Assembly (NCBI GenBank): GCA_041685115.1
Contig: JAWLGK010000006.1
Location: 62,001 to 126,000, forward strand
Direction: 5' to 3'
From: JALOAT01 sp041685115
GTDB lineage: Bacteria; Pseudomonadota; Gammaproteobacteria; Thiohalomonadales; Thiohalomonadaceae
Length of the DNA: 64,000 nt
Made by a program: the position numbers and the translations under genes. The notes under the pieces were generated by a model. The model had not been told where the DNA came from, searched no databases, and saw only the letters and a list, made by a program, of their open reading frames with translations. Below are positions 17,597 through 25,090 of the stretch, one piece after another (the stretch's first letter is position 1; each line of letters begins with the position of its first letter).

Positions 17597-17623
17597 ACGG
17601 TGGGGCAAACCCAGCCCCACCGT
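17597..17623 (-). terminator. Hairpin between pilin pair and ABC genes
   Basis: Perfect 9-bp stem ACGGTGGGG / CCCCACCGT with a 9-nt loop, located 48 nt after the stop of the secreted partner on the minus strand. The following minus-strand sequence TTACGCTTTCGTT is only weakly U-rich, so partial termination or a 3' stabilising hairpin is more likely than a full terminator. This would let the pilin and its partner be made in excess over the transporter. Confidence 0.5.
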
Positions 17624-17671
17624 CGCATACGGTTTTTTAGAACTTAACCGTTAGGTTAGTTCTTCCTAGAA

Positions 17672-18139
17672 TTACTGACCGCTTTCAATATCCGACTTAT
17701 AGGATGTCACACGGGTTGCAATGGTCGTATCCGTGCATGCATCGGCGTCGAGATTCAGACCGGAAATCACGCCACCATTGGAATTTCCCAAGAAAGCAGC
17801 ACGACCTGTTAGGGTAACTACATCATCGACGGCCTTGCCTGAGCAGAGGTGGCCTGAGTCAGCGGCGATATCCGCGGTTTTGCATTTGTACTCGCGATCC
17901 GCTCGGCTGCCAGCTTCGTGACAAGTGCCGAAATACAGCATCTGATTGGCCGTATCGTCGCAGTTATAAGCGCCGGAAACTCCTGCCGAAAGGCGAACCG
18001 TGACATTGGCAGTGAGCATCTGGCAATCGTCGACATTACTAATAGGCGTGCCATCGACATTTTGTGTCGCCGCATGCGCTTGGCCAAAAAACATGAACGA
18101 AGCTACGACCGCGACCAGGGTAAGCGGTTTCATTTTCAT
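17672..18139 (-). CDS. Secreted six-cysteine partner of the short pilin
   Basis: 155 residues. Clear Sec signal peptide: MKMK, a hydrophobic core to about residue 19 and the cleavage site GQAHA/ATQ (after about 23). The mature part has six cysteines, enough for three disulfides, and the motifs NVTVRLSAGVSG and YFGTCHEAGSRADREYKC. These look like the globular C-terminal half of a type IV pilin with its own signal peptide, comparable to the split PilA-N/PilA-C (Spc) pair of Geobacter; this is inference by eye. AAGGAG lies 9 nt before the ATG. Encoded 31 nt downstream of the pilin and co-transcribed with it. Confidence 0.75.
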   Translation of the reverse strand: MKMKPLTLVAVVASFMFFGQAHAATQNVDGTPISNVDDCQMLTANVTVRLSAGVSGAYNCDDTANQMLYFGTCHEAGSRADREYKCKTADIAADSGHLCSGKAVDDVVTLTGRAAFLGNSNGGVISGLNLDADACTDTTIATRVTSYKSDIESGQ

Positions 18140-18170
18140 GATTTTCTCCTTAATTCGTATTTGTGCAGTA

Positions 18171-18350
18171 TTACTGCATCATGGAAATCATGACGGAGCT
18201 CATGTTGCGAGCATCCGAGATGGCGGTGCCGTCATTGGCCTTCGAACGATATTCATTGAATGAAGGGATCGCGATGGCGGCCAAGATGCCGATGATGGCG
18301 ACCACGATCATCAGCTCGATGAGGGTGAAGCCTTTCTGGGCCTTTTTCAT
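18171..18350 (-). CDS. pilA: Very short type IV pilin (PilA N-terminal domain only)
   Basis: 59 residues: six-residue basic leader MKKAQKG, prepilin peptidase site G/FTLIE, mature pilin of 52 residues. The mature start FTLIELMIVVAIIGILAAIA is the canonical transmembrane/polymerisation helix with Glu5. It stops after the helix, with PSFNEYRSKAND and SDARNM matching in spacing the short Geobacter PilA. The globular head is absent and the tail is Met-rich (mature M43, M47, M50, M51). An AAGGAG precedes ATG 18350; the longer open frame upstream covers the promoter and is not coding. Head of the five-gene cassette, behind a sigma-54 promoter. Not a fragment: its ribosome site, promoter and stop are clean. 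Confidence 0.88.
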   Translation of the reverse strand: MKKAQKGFTLIELMIVVAIIGILAAIAIPSFNEYRSKANDGTAISDARNMSSVMISMMQ

Positions 18351-18413
18351 TTGGAGTCTCTCCTTTGTTGAAGTGGCCTGTTCCGGTGAAGGGGCAGGAT
18401 TCAGGCGAGAGGT

Positions 18414-18429
18414 AGCATACTCTGTGCCA
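18414..18429 (-). promoter_or_regulatory. Sigma-54 (RpoN) promoter of the short-pilin cassette
   Basis: On the minus strand TGGCACAGAGTATGCT matches the -24/-12 consensus TGGCACG-N4-TTGCW at 14 of 16 positions counted with the free N's; GG and GC are exactly 10 nt apart as required. Predicted transcript start near 18403, giving a leader of about 53 nt before the pilin ATG. Major pilin genes in many proteobacteria are RpoN/PilR-dependent, which fits. Confidence 0.8.
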
Positions 18430-18460
18430 TGGGCAATTCGAGTACCTAAATGGTCGTTTT

Positions 18461-18558
18461 TGTCACGTAGCGTGAACTGTGTCGCACGCATCCGGGTCCA
18501 ATGCAGGCGGCGAAGTGACGTGCGTGGGCAAGGGGTGCCCAAAATTGTCACATGTCAC
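18461..18558. promoter_or_regulatory. TGTCAC boxes upstream of the sigma-54 promoter
   Basis: Three plus-strand TGTCAC boxes at 18461-18466, 18546-18551 and 18553-18558, the last two in tandem, lie 30-130 bp upstream of the -24 element. That is the normal place for sites of an enhancer-binding protein such as PilR. The first box is also part of a sequence related to the GTCACGTAG repeats of this genome, so it could be coincidental. Confidence 0.4.
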
Positions 18559-18657
18559 CCGTTAGGCGCAATCGCTCGTCGAGACTCGGGCGGTCGACTG
18601 ATAGACCATGGCCGCAGGGTTTCACGGCCTCTAAACACCTGGATAGCAAACCACCTG

Positions 18658-19020
18658 TAGGAGCCCACCCCGTGGGCGAATGGTTTTTCCAACCGCAGGC
18701 GGTTAACCGAATCCGCCTTTCGCCGACGGTGTCGGCTCCTACAAGGTTCCGATAACCCCCGTAGGAGCCCACCCCGTGGGCGAATGGCTTTCCCAACCGC
18801 CGGCGCTTGAACCGAACCCGCGTTCGCCGACGGTGTCGGCTCCTACAAGGTTCCGATAACCCCCGTAGGAGCCCACACCGTGGGCGAATGGCTTTCCCAA
18901 CCACCGGCGGTTAACCGAAACCGCGTTCGCCGACGGTGTCGGCTCCTACAAGGTTCCGATAACCACCCGTAGGAGCCCACCCCGTGGGCGAATGGTTTTT
19001 CCAACCGCCGTCGGTCAGCG
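18658..19020. repeat. Tandem array of ~103-bp repeats, array 1
   Basis: Four direct units starting near 18658, 18761, 18865 and 18969. Each begins GTAGGAGCCCACCCCGTGGG, continues CGAATGGNTTTCCAACCG and ends TCGCCGACGGTGTCGGCTCC before TACAAGG and a 15-nt linker; the fourth is truncated. Units contain two palindromic blocks (CCCACCCCGTGGG, GCCGACGGTGTCGGC). The same unit in the opposite orientation forms the array at 26742-27172. No spacer variability of CRISPR type. The stretch 18430-18657 between promoter region and array holds no gene that I can see. Confidence 0.9.
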
Positions 19021-19146
19021 GAACCACGTTCGTTGTCCTGCCTGGCCCGCTTCCTGGCTTGACCCGCTGTTGATGGGTGTAGGCGTGATGTGCAGGCAAT
19101 CCAACCAATTGCGCATAGTTAGGTGAGCGCCCTTGAACCTACTGGT

Positions 19147-19175
19147 TTGACGGCCATAACGAGGGGCGTTATGGT
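19147..19175 (+). promoter_or_regulatory. higBA promoter with palindromic operator
   Basis: TTGACG (19147-19152), 17-nt spacer, TATGGT (19170-19175). A perfect inverted repeat CCATAACG-AGGGG-CGTTATGG (19154-19174) fills the spacer and overlaps the -10 box, ideal for repression by the HigA dimer or the HigBA complex. Predicted transcription start falls at or next to the higB ATG, so the message would be nearly leaderless. Confidence 0.75.
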
Positions 19176-19181
19176 TCGCTC

Positions 19182-19463
19182 ATGATCAAGGGCTACCGGG
19201 ACAGGGATACGGAGAAACTGGCCAGGGGTGAGGGCTCGCGCCGGTTACCGCCCGATATCCAGCGGCGCGCGCGGATGCGCCTCGACCGCATTGATGCGGC
19301 CGTGGTGCTGGAGGATCTACGGGTACCGCCCTCGCACCATTTGGAGGCATTGAGAGGAGACCGCGCCGGTCAACACAGTATCCGCATCAATGAGCAATGG
19401 CGGATTTGTTTTGAGTGGCGGGACGGACATGCGTACAACGTCGAGGTCGTGGATGAGCACTGA
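19182..19463 (+). CDS. higB: HigB-type toxin (RelE superfamily mRNA interferase)
   Basis: 93 residues, typical HigB length. Toxins of this family cut mRNA on the ribosome. Recognisable features: IKGYRDRDTEKLARGE at the start, ALRGDRAGQHSIRINEQWRICFEW in the core (the R-I-N-x-Q-W/Y-R-I-x-F pattern of HigB) and the terminal VEVVDEH. The order toxin before antitoxin is characteristic of hig modules. No ribosome site precedes the ATG, in line with a leaderless mRNA. An 18-nt gap leads to higA. Confidence 0.92.
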   Translation: MIKGYRDRDTEKLARGEGSRRLPPDIQRRARMRLDRIDAAVVLEDLRVPPSHHLEALRGDRAGQHSIRINEQWRICFEWRDGHAYNVEVVDEH

Positions 19464-19481
19464 TCCGAGAAGGAGACTATC

Positions 19482-19775
19482 GTGGGCCAACTAATTCATC
19501 CTGGGGAACACTTGGCCGAGTTCCTGGAGGACTTTGGAATCACCCAGTACCGCCTGGCAACGGATATCCGTGTGCCACCGCGGCGCATCAATGAAATCGT
19601 CCAGGGCAAGCGAGCCATCACCGCAGACACGGCGCTGCGGCTTGGACGCTATTTCGGCACGACAGCCGAGTTCTGGATGAACCTCCAGGACAAATACGAG
19701 CTGGCGAAGGCGAGGGAGGTACTAGGCGCCCGCCTGGAGGAGGAAGTGAAACAGCGCCCGGCAGCAGGCAGTTAG
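19482..19775 (+). CDS. higA: HigA-type antitoxin
   Basis: 97 residues with an HTH_3/XRE domain: HPGEHLAEFLEDFGITQYRLATDI (helices 1-2) and VPPRRINEIVQGKRAITADTALRLGRYFGTTAEFWMNLQ (turn and recognition helix, about 32-68), the signature of the HigA/VapA addiction-antidote family. GTG start with AAGGAG (19470-19475) 6 nt upstream. Neutralises HigB and probably represses the operon through the palindrome at 19154-19174. The following 110 nt to the phosphatase gene are AT-rich and empty. Confidence 0.94.
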   Translation: MGQLIHPGEHLAEFLEDFGITQYRLATDIRVPPRRINEIVQGKRAITADTALRLGRYFGTTAEFWMNLQDKYELAKAREVLGARLEEEVKQRPAAGS

Positions 19776-19886
19776 TGAATCTGCCGGATGCCGGAGCCGG
19801 CTGAACCCATGGAAGGGTTGGTTGTTCTTGTGTTTCTGTTCCGGGTCTTTCGTAATGATGAATGTGGGCATTAGTGATTGTTTTAT

Positions 19887-20366
19887 ATGAAAAAGGTAAA
19901 TGTTTTATTTATTTGCATGGGCAACATCTGCCGCTCGCCCACGGCGCAGGGGGCGTTCGAGCGCCTGGTTGACGAGGCTGGGTTGAGGCCGACTATCGGT
20001 ATTGATTCGGCGGGTACCCATAACTATCACGTGGGCAAGCCGCCCGATCACAGGGCGCAGGAGACGGCGCTCCGCCGCGGGGTGGATTTGAGTGGGCAGC
20101 GGGCACGCCAGGTAGAGAACCTCGACTTCGAGCGTTTCGACTACATCCTGGCGATGGATCACCAGAACCACGCCGCGCTGCTGCGGGATTGCCCGGCGGA
20201 CCATCGGCACAAGGTGCGGCTGTTCCTCGAATTTGCAGCGGAGCTCGGTGAGGATGAGGTGCCGGATCCGTATTACGGTGGGCAGCACGGCTTCGACCAC
20301 GTCTTCGATTTAGTGGAGTCGGCCGGGCGGGGCTTGCTGGAGGAGATTCGTCGCCGGCACCTGTGA
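19887..20366 (+). CDS. Low-molecular-weight protein tyrosine phosphatase
   Basis: 159 residues. Catalytic loop C10-M-G-N-I-C-R16-S (CX5R) with the family start VLFICMGNICRSPTAQG, and the general acid in VPDPYYGG (aspartate near residue 125). Cysteine 15 adjacent to the active site is typical for the eukaryote-like LMW-PTP subgroup. ATG 19887 gives the canonical N-terminus; a TTG nine bases earlier is possible. In Pseudomonas the orthologous gene lies between kdsB and rne, so this is the ancestral neighbour displaced by the insertion upstream; murB, its usual follower, is missing. The first ~30 bases of the gene and its leader are strikingly AT-rich. Confidence 0.92.
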   Translation: MKKVNVLFICMGNICRSPTAQGAFERLVDEAGLRPTIGIDSAGTHNYHVGKPPDHRAQETALRRGVDLSGQRARQVENLDFERFDYILAMDHQNHAALLRDCPADHRHKVRLFLEFAAELGEDEVPDPYYGGQHGFDHVFDLVESAGRGLLEEIRRRHL

Positions 20367-20921
20367 GCCTGTCTCTTGGTCACGTCTTCCCCGTACACTC
20401 CCTCGCCCTCCATTCTGTCTCTTGGCCATATCTTGCGCGCACACCCCCTCTCTCCGGGGGCTGTCTCTTAGTACTATTTCTCGGAGAGACATAAGCTTGC
20501 GTCCCTTCTCCCTCCGGGAGAAGGACAGGATGAGGGGATCAATAAACCAACAGCCGCACCTGAATTGATCCCCTCTCCCCAGCCCTCTCCCGGAGGGAGA
20601 GGGAGCAAGAAGGGCTGGCTACAACGGCCAAATGTGACCAAAAGACAGCCCGGAGGGGGGAGGGGCTGGCTACAACGGTGAAGTGTGACCAAGAGAGAGC
20701 TCCGGGAGACGAGCGCATGGATGCGCGAGATACGACCCCATGGATGGGGGAGGTAGACCGCGCCGGGAGCCGGCGGTCGAGAGCAACGCAGGGAGCGGTT
20801 GCTGAGGGCTGGGGAGAGGGGGATCCAAGGGCTTGGGTCATAGGAGCGACGCTGTCGGCGAAAGGCCCATTGAGAATCGCCCACGGGGCGGGCTCCTACA
20901 GAAGAATCGGGGCGTTACGCC
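20367..20921. repeat. Repeat-rich stretch between phosphatase gene and rne
   Basis: No gene. Contains several CTGTCTCTTGG-type segments (near 20372, 20418, 20460), a block with CTTCTCCCTCCGGGAGAAGG and ATGAGGGGATCAA (about 20500-20541) that duplicates 14797-14837, two inverted variants of it (about 20565-20605 and 20655-20700), and one isolated copy of the 103-bp array unit (about 20848-20902, with CTGTCGGCGAA and CCCACGGGGCGGGCTCCTAC). Open frames here translate the repeats only. The site where murB would be expected lies within this stretch. Confidence 0.7.
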
Positions 20922-20955
20922 AAAAAGAAGGGGAGCCGAGGCTCCCCTTCTTTTT
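20922..20955. terminator. Bidirectional intrinsic terminator after rne
   Basis: Perfect 16-bp stem: AAAAAGAAGGGGAGCC (20922-20937) and GGCTCCCCTTCTTTTT (20940-20955), minimal loop, flanked by A- and T-runs so that it can work on both strands. It lies 9 nt after the rne stop and ends rne on the minus strand; on the plus strand it would stop reading from the phosphatase side. Confidence 0.92.
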
Positions 20956-20964
20956 TAACGGACT

Positions 20965-23766
20965 CTAGCGCAGTTTTTCGTCGCCGCCGCTTTCCACCTG
21001 GGCCGGTGCTTCGGCGGTGTGCTGTTCTTCCGGTACGGTCCGTTGCTGGACCGGCTCCGTGGGTGGCGTGAGCGGTTCTTCCGGCAGGGTAACCGGTGGT
21101 TGTTCCGGGACGGCAGGCGCCACTTCAGGCACAACCGCAGGTTCAGCCGGGGGCTGTTCGAACGGTTCGGCGTCGCTGGCTTCTGCGTGGCCTTCCGGGA
21201 TGGAGGGTTCGTCCGCAGGCCCTTCCTGGGTAGTGGCCTCGGGTGCGACGGGTTCGGCGCTGACGATGGCTTCCGAGGGCTGTTCACGGGCCACGTCGGT
21301 GCCATCTGGAATATCCACGGGGGCTGCCGCGAACAGGTCTGCCATGGGCGGTTCGCTTGGCGTCACCACCCGCGGTGCCGGTTCGACCATCACCGGATTG
21401 CCGAGCGGCTCGGTACGCTCGGGCATCTCGGCGCGGGCCAGCTGGCGTTCGAGCAGGGATATTTCCAGATCCTCGCTGCCGGCCGCACCTTCGCCTTCGA
21501 ACTCGTCACCTGCCGCGTTAGAGGCCGCGTCGGTGGCGGTGTACTGGTCACGGGCACGACGACGGCGGCGCCCACCACGGCGCCCGCGGCGGCTGCCGCT
21601 GCTGCGTTCGCCCTCCTGTGCCTCGGGTGCGCGGCCTTCAAGCTCCGTCTCGGTCGCGGCTTCACCAGGTTCGATGGGCGCGGCGAGCGCCAGGAGCTGT
21701 TCGGCCTCCCGGCCGTCCTGCCGTTCCGGACGGGCAGGGCGCTCACGTTCCGTGCGTGGGGCGCGTTCCTGGCGCGGTTGACGCTCCTGACGCGCATTGC
21801 GTTCTTCACGCTCTGGACGTTCCTGACGCTCCTGGCGTGCCGCACGTTCCTGGCGCTCGGGGCGTTCCGCACGTTCAGGACGTTCGCGGCGTTCCTGGCG
21901 CGGCTGACGCTCGGCCTTGTCGCTGCTTTCCTGACGGCCACGGGCGCCTTCGCCACGGCGACGGCCGTTGCCGTCGTTACGGCGCTGGGCGGTTGCCTCA
22001 CGGGCGGGCGCCGGCCGGCCCGCTTCGCGGCGCGATTGCGGGGCAGGTTTCGGGGGCTCCGCTTCGGCCTGGGAGTTTCCGAACAGGCTGGTGATGAGCC
22101 GGCGCAACAAGCCTGTGCCGGGCTTCGGGTGCGCGGCGGTGGGGCTGGCGGGTACGGGCACCGGCGGGGCCACGGATCGGACGGCGGGCTGTTCTGCCGC
22201 CATCGCGGCCTTACGCGCCTCGGCCGGGCCTTCCATGACTTCCTCGGGCTGGCCGATGAGCTGGTAGCTGGACTTCTCCGTCGCCTCGTCAAGGTCGTCG
22301 ATGCGCACGCGCTGGATTTCGAACTTGGGTGTTTCGAGATGATGGCTCGGCACCAGCACCACCCGCACGCCGTGGCGCGCTTCGATCTCGGCGACGGCAC
22401 TGCGCTTTTCGTTGAGCAGGAAGGAGGCGACGTCCACCGGCGTGCGTGCGACCACCTTACCGGTCTTCTCCTTCATGGACTCCTCTTCGAGGATGCGCAG
22501 GATGGAGAGGGCGAGGGATTCGACGCCGCGGATGGTGCCCTGGCCGTTGCAGCGCGGACAGACCACCTGGCTGGACTCCCCGAGCGAGGGGCGCAGGCGC
22601 TGGCGCGACATTTCCAGCAGGCCGAAGCGCGAAATGCGGCCGATCTGCACGCGGGCGCGGTCCTGCTTGAGCGCCTCCTTGAGACGGTTCTCCACCTCGC
22701 GCTGGTGCTTGGCGGGCGTCATGTCGATGAAATCGATGACGATGAGGCCACCCAGGTCACGCAGACGCAACTGGCGGGCGATCTCGTCGGCCGCCTCCAG
22801 GTTGGTGTTGAGGGCGGTCTCCTCGATGTCGCCGCCCTTGGTGGCGCGCGCCGAGTTGATGTCGATGGAGATCAGCGCTTCCGTGTGGTCGATGACCAGG
22901 GCGCCGCCGGAAGGCAGCTGCACCTCGCGCTGGAAGGCAGTCTCGATCTGGCTTTCGATCTGGTAGCGGGTGAAGAGGGGGACGCGGTCCTGGTACAGCT
23001 TCACCTTGTTGAGATTCTGCGGCATCACCTGCTTCATGAACTCGCGAGCCTGCTCGTAGATGCTCGGCTCGTCGATGAGGATCTCGGCGATGTCGTTGCG
23101 CAGGTAGTCGCGGATGCCGCGGATGACCACGCTGGATTCCTGATAGATCAGGAACGGCGCGGACTGGCCCTGGGCGGCCTCGTCGATGGCCCGCCAGACC
23201 TGCAGCAGGTAATCCAAATCCCACTGCAGCTCTTCGGCGCTCTTGCCGACGCCGGCGGTGCGCACGATGAGGCCCATGTCCGCCGGGATATCGAGCTGCG
23301 CCATGATGTCGCGCATCTCCGAGCGATCCTCGCCTTCGATTCGGCGCGAAACACCGCCGGCGCGCGGATTGTTGGGCATGAGCACCAGATAGCGCCCCGC
23401 CAGGCTGATGAACGTGGTGAGGGCTGCGCCCTTGTTGCCGCGCTCTTCCTTCTCCACCTGCACGACCACTTCCTGGCCTTCGCGGATCACGTCACGGATG
23501 TTGACGCGGCCGCCCGACTCGGTGTCGCGGGAGAAATAGGTGCGGGAGATTTCCTTCAGCGGCAGGAAGCCGTGACGTTGGGCGCCGTAATCGACGAAGG
23601 CGGCTTCGAGACTGGGCTCGACGCGGGTGATGCGGCCTTTGTAGATGTTGGATTTTTTCTGGGCCCGTGAGGTGCTTTCGATGTCGAGGTCGTACAGCTT
23701 TTGCCCGTCCACGAGCGCCACGCGCAACTCTTCCGGCTGAGTTGCGTTGAACAACATTCTTTTCAT
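20965..23766 (-). CDS. rne: Ribonuclease E
   Basis: Essential endoribonuclease and degradosome scaffold. 933 residues. Start MKRMLFNATQPEELRVAL as in other RNase E proteins (the ATG at 23766; further upstream codons belong to the leader). S1 domain about 36-120, catalytic DNase-I-like region with SIDINSARATKGGDIEET (about 302-319, first metal-binding Asp) and LIVIDFIDM (about 343-351, second), zinc link CPRCNGQGT (about 404-412). From about 530 the protein becomes a low-complexity scaffold: first Ala/Pro-rich, then a long Arg/Glu/Gln-rich run with repeated RPERxER steps (about 650-720), then acidic and Pro/Glu-rich to the end. Divergent from rluC with 370 nt between. Confidence 0.96.
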   Translation of the reverse strand: MKRMLFNATQPEELRVALVDGQKLYDLDIESTSRAQKKSNIYKGRITRVEPSLEAAFVDYGAQRHGFLPLKEISRTYFSRDTESGGRVNIRDVIREGQEVVVQVEKEERGNKGAALTTFISLAGRYLVLMPNNPRAGGVSRRIEGEDRSEMRDIMAQLDIPADMGLIVRTAGVGKSAEELQWDLDYLLQVWRAIDEAAQGQSAPFLIYQESSVVIRGIRDYLRNDIAEILIDEPSIYEQAREFMKQVMPQNLNKVKLYQDRVPLFTRYQIESQIETAFQREVQLPSGGALVIDHTEALISIDINSARATKGGDIEETALNTNLEAADEIARQLRLRDLGGLIVIDFIDMTPAKHQREVENRLKEALKQDRARVQIGRISRFGLLEMSRQRLRPSLGESSQVVCPRCNGQGTIRGVESLALSILRILEEESMKEKTGKVVARTPVDVASFLLNEKRSAVAEIEARHGVRVVLVPSHHLETPKFEIQRVRIDDLDEATEKSSYQLIGQPEEVMEGPAEARKAAMAAEQPAVRSVAPPVPVPASPTAAHPKPGTGLLRRLITSLFGNSQAEAEPPKPAPQSRREAGRPAPAREATAQRRNDGNGRRRGEGARGRQESSDKAERQPRQERRERPERAERPERQERAARQERQERPEREERNARQERQPRQERAPRTERERPARPERQDGREAEQLLALAAPIEPGEAATETELEGRAPEAQEGERSSGSRRGRRGGRRRRRARDQYTATDAASNAAGDEFEGEGAAGSEDLEISLLERQLARAEMPERTEPLGNPVMVEPAPRVVTPSEPPMADLFAAAPVDIPDGTDVAREQPSEAIVSAEPVAPEATTQEGPADEPSIPEGHAEASDAEPFEQPPAEPAVVPEVAPAVPEQPPVTLPEEPLTPPTEPVQQRTVPEEQHTAEAPAQVESGGDEKLR

Positions 23767-24136
23767 GTTTTTTCCGTCTCTATGGCGCTCAACCACAGCC
23801 CGATCACGGACGCGGGTTCGCCAGATGCTTGTTTGAGGGACCCAAATCGAGACGGCCGAGGAGGGAATATCCGGTCGGCACCGCCGTGGCCACACTCAGT
23901 CAGCCCTGTCCTGCAGGAACATTATCGACTGCGGGAGCGCTTGTTATGGCACCCAAGCCACACGCGGTGCGGGTGCCGTAAACCTTACCGTTCAATCTCG
24001 CCGACGTGTCAGGGCGGCGTGGAGCTCCTCGACGTGACCTTGGAAAGTTCCGCAAGTCCCGGAGCGCCAGCGGAAAAGTCTATCAGCCTCGCCATCGCGC
24101 ATCAACGCATCCGAGAGTCCTGATATCATACGCCCC
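23767..24136. promoter_or_regulatory. Divergent rne/rluC control region
   Basis: 370 nt without a gene. For rne it provides room for a long 5' leader, the place where RNase E regulates its own mRNA in E. coli; no conserved stem was recognised by eye. For rluC, an extended -10 TGATATCAT (24121-24129) ends 7 nt before the ATG, with no clear -35, so the rluC message is predicted to be leaderless or nearly so. Confidence 0.55.
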
Positions 24137-25090
24137 ATGAATGAAACCCCATGTCGCCCGGTAGTCCGGGAGGTCAGGATTGGTGAGCACCAGGCCGGCC
24201 AGCGCATCGACAACTTCCTCATGACCCAGCTCAAGGGTGTCCCCAAGACCCACATCTACCGCATTCTCCGCAAGGGCGAGGTGCGGGTGAACAAGGGACG
24301 CATCAAGCCCGATTACCGGCTCCAGCAGGGCGATCTGGTGCGGGTGCCGCCGGTGCGTACCAGTGAGGCGCCGCCGCCGGCCCAACCGGGTTCCCGGGTG
24401 CTCGAGCTCATCGCAGGCAGCATCATGTTCGAAGACGATGCCCTGCTGATCCTGAACAAACCCACCGGTATCGCGGTACATGGCGGCAGTGGTCTGAGCT
24501 ATGGAATCATCGAGGCGCTGCGTGCGCTGCGCCCCGAGGCGCCCTTTCTGGAACTGGGTCATCGCCTGGATCGGGACACCTCCGGCTGCCTGGTGGTGGC
24601 CAAGAAGCGCAGCGCCTTGCGCGCCTTCCAGGCCCTGCTGCGCGCCAACGGCATGGAGAAGCAGTACCTGGCCCTGACCAAGGGGCGCTGGGGCGGCGGC
24701 ACCCGGCGGGTGAGCGCGCCGCTGCGCAAGAATGTGCTCAGCTCCGGGGAGCGCGTGGTGCGGGTGGACCCGGAGGGTAAACCGGCGCTCAGCATCTTCG
24801 AACCCATGACGCTCTACCATGAGGCCAGTCTAATGCGGGTGACCCTGATCACCGGGCGTACCCACCAGGTGCGCGTGCATGCGGCCCATGCGGGCCATCC
24901 GCTGGCCGGTGACGACAAGTACGGTGATGAGGATTTCAACCGGCGCATGGCTGCCCTGGGGCTGAAGCGCCTGTTTTTGCACGCGAGCGCGCTCCAGTTC
25001 ACCCTGCCCATGGAGCGGCCCCGTGACATCAGCGTGTCGGCCCCGCTTCCGCCGGAACTGACGGCTGTTTTGGACAAACTGGAATCATGA
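24137..25090 (+). CDS. rluC: 23S rRNA pseudouridine synthase RluC
   Basis: Converts specific uridines in 23S rRNA (955, 2504, 2580 in E. coli) to pseudouridine. 317 residues: N-terminal S4 RNA-binding domain (about 18-75, RIDNFLMTQLKGVPKTHIYRILRKGEVRVN region) and RluA catalytic domain with GHRLDRDTSG (141-150, catalytic D146), KQYLAL, and GRTHQVRVHAAHAGHPLAGD near the end. Position next to rne and divergent from it is conserved. The stop overlaps the next start by 4 nt (ATGA). Confidence 0.95.
   Translation: MNETPCRPVVREVRIGEHQAGQRIDNFLMTQLKGVPKTHIYRILRKGEVRVNKGRIKPDYRLQQGDLVRVPPVRTSEAPPPAQPGSRVLELIAGSIMFEDDALLILNKPTGIAVHGGSGLSYGIIEALRALRPEAPFLELGHRLDRDTSGCLVVAKKRSALRAFQALLRANGMEKQYLALTKGRWGGGTRRVSAPLRKNVLSSGERVVRVDPEGKPALSIFEPMTLYHEASLMRVTLITGRTHQVRVHAAHAGHPLAGDDKYGDEDFNRRMAALGLKRLFLHASALQFTLPMERPRDISVSAPLPPELTAVLDKLES

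Noticed and set aside
18171..18350. Short pilin as an aromatic-rich conductive e-pilin
   Set aside because: Mature F1, F24 and Y27 are in Geobacter positions, but only three aromatic residues occur in 52, and the later aromatic positions are missing.
18171..18350. Short pilin as a broken full-length pilin gene
   Set aside because: Promoter, ribosome site, signal motif and stop are all intact, and a co-directional partner gene follows at 31 nt; no pilin-head remnant in another frame continues the sequence.
21019..23670. 883-residue plus-strand frame
   Set aside because: Antisense to rne; low-complexity composition and no recognisable domain, whereas the minus strand encodes a complete RNase E.
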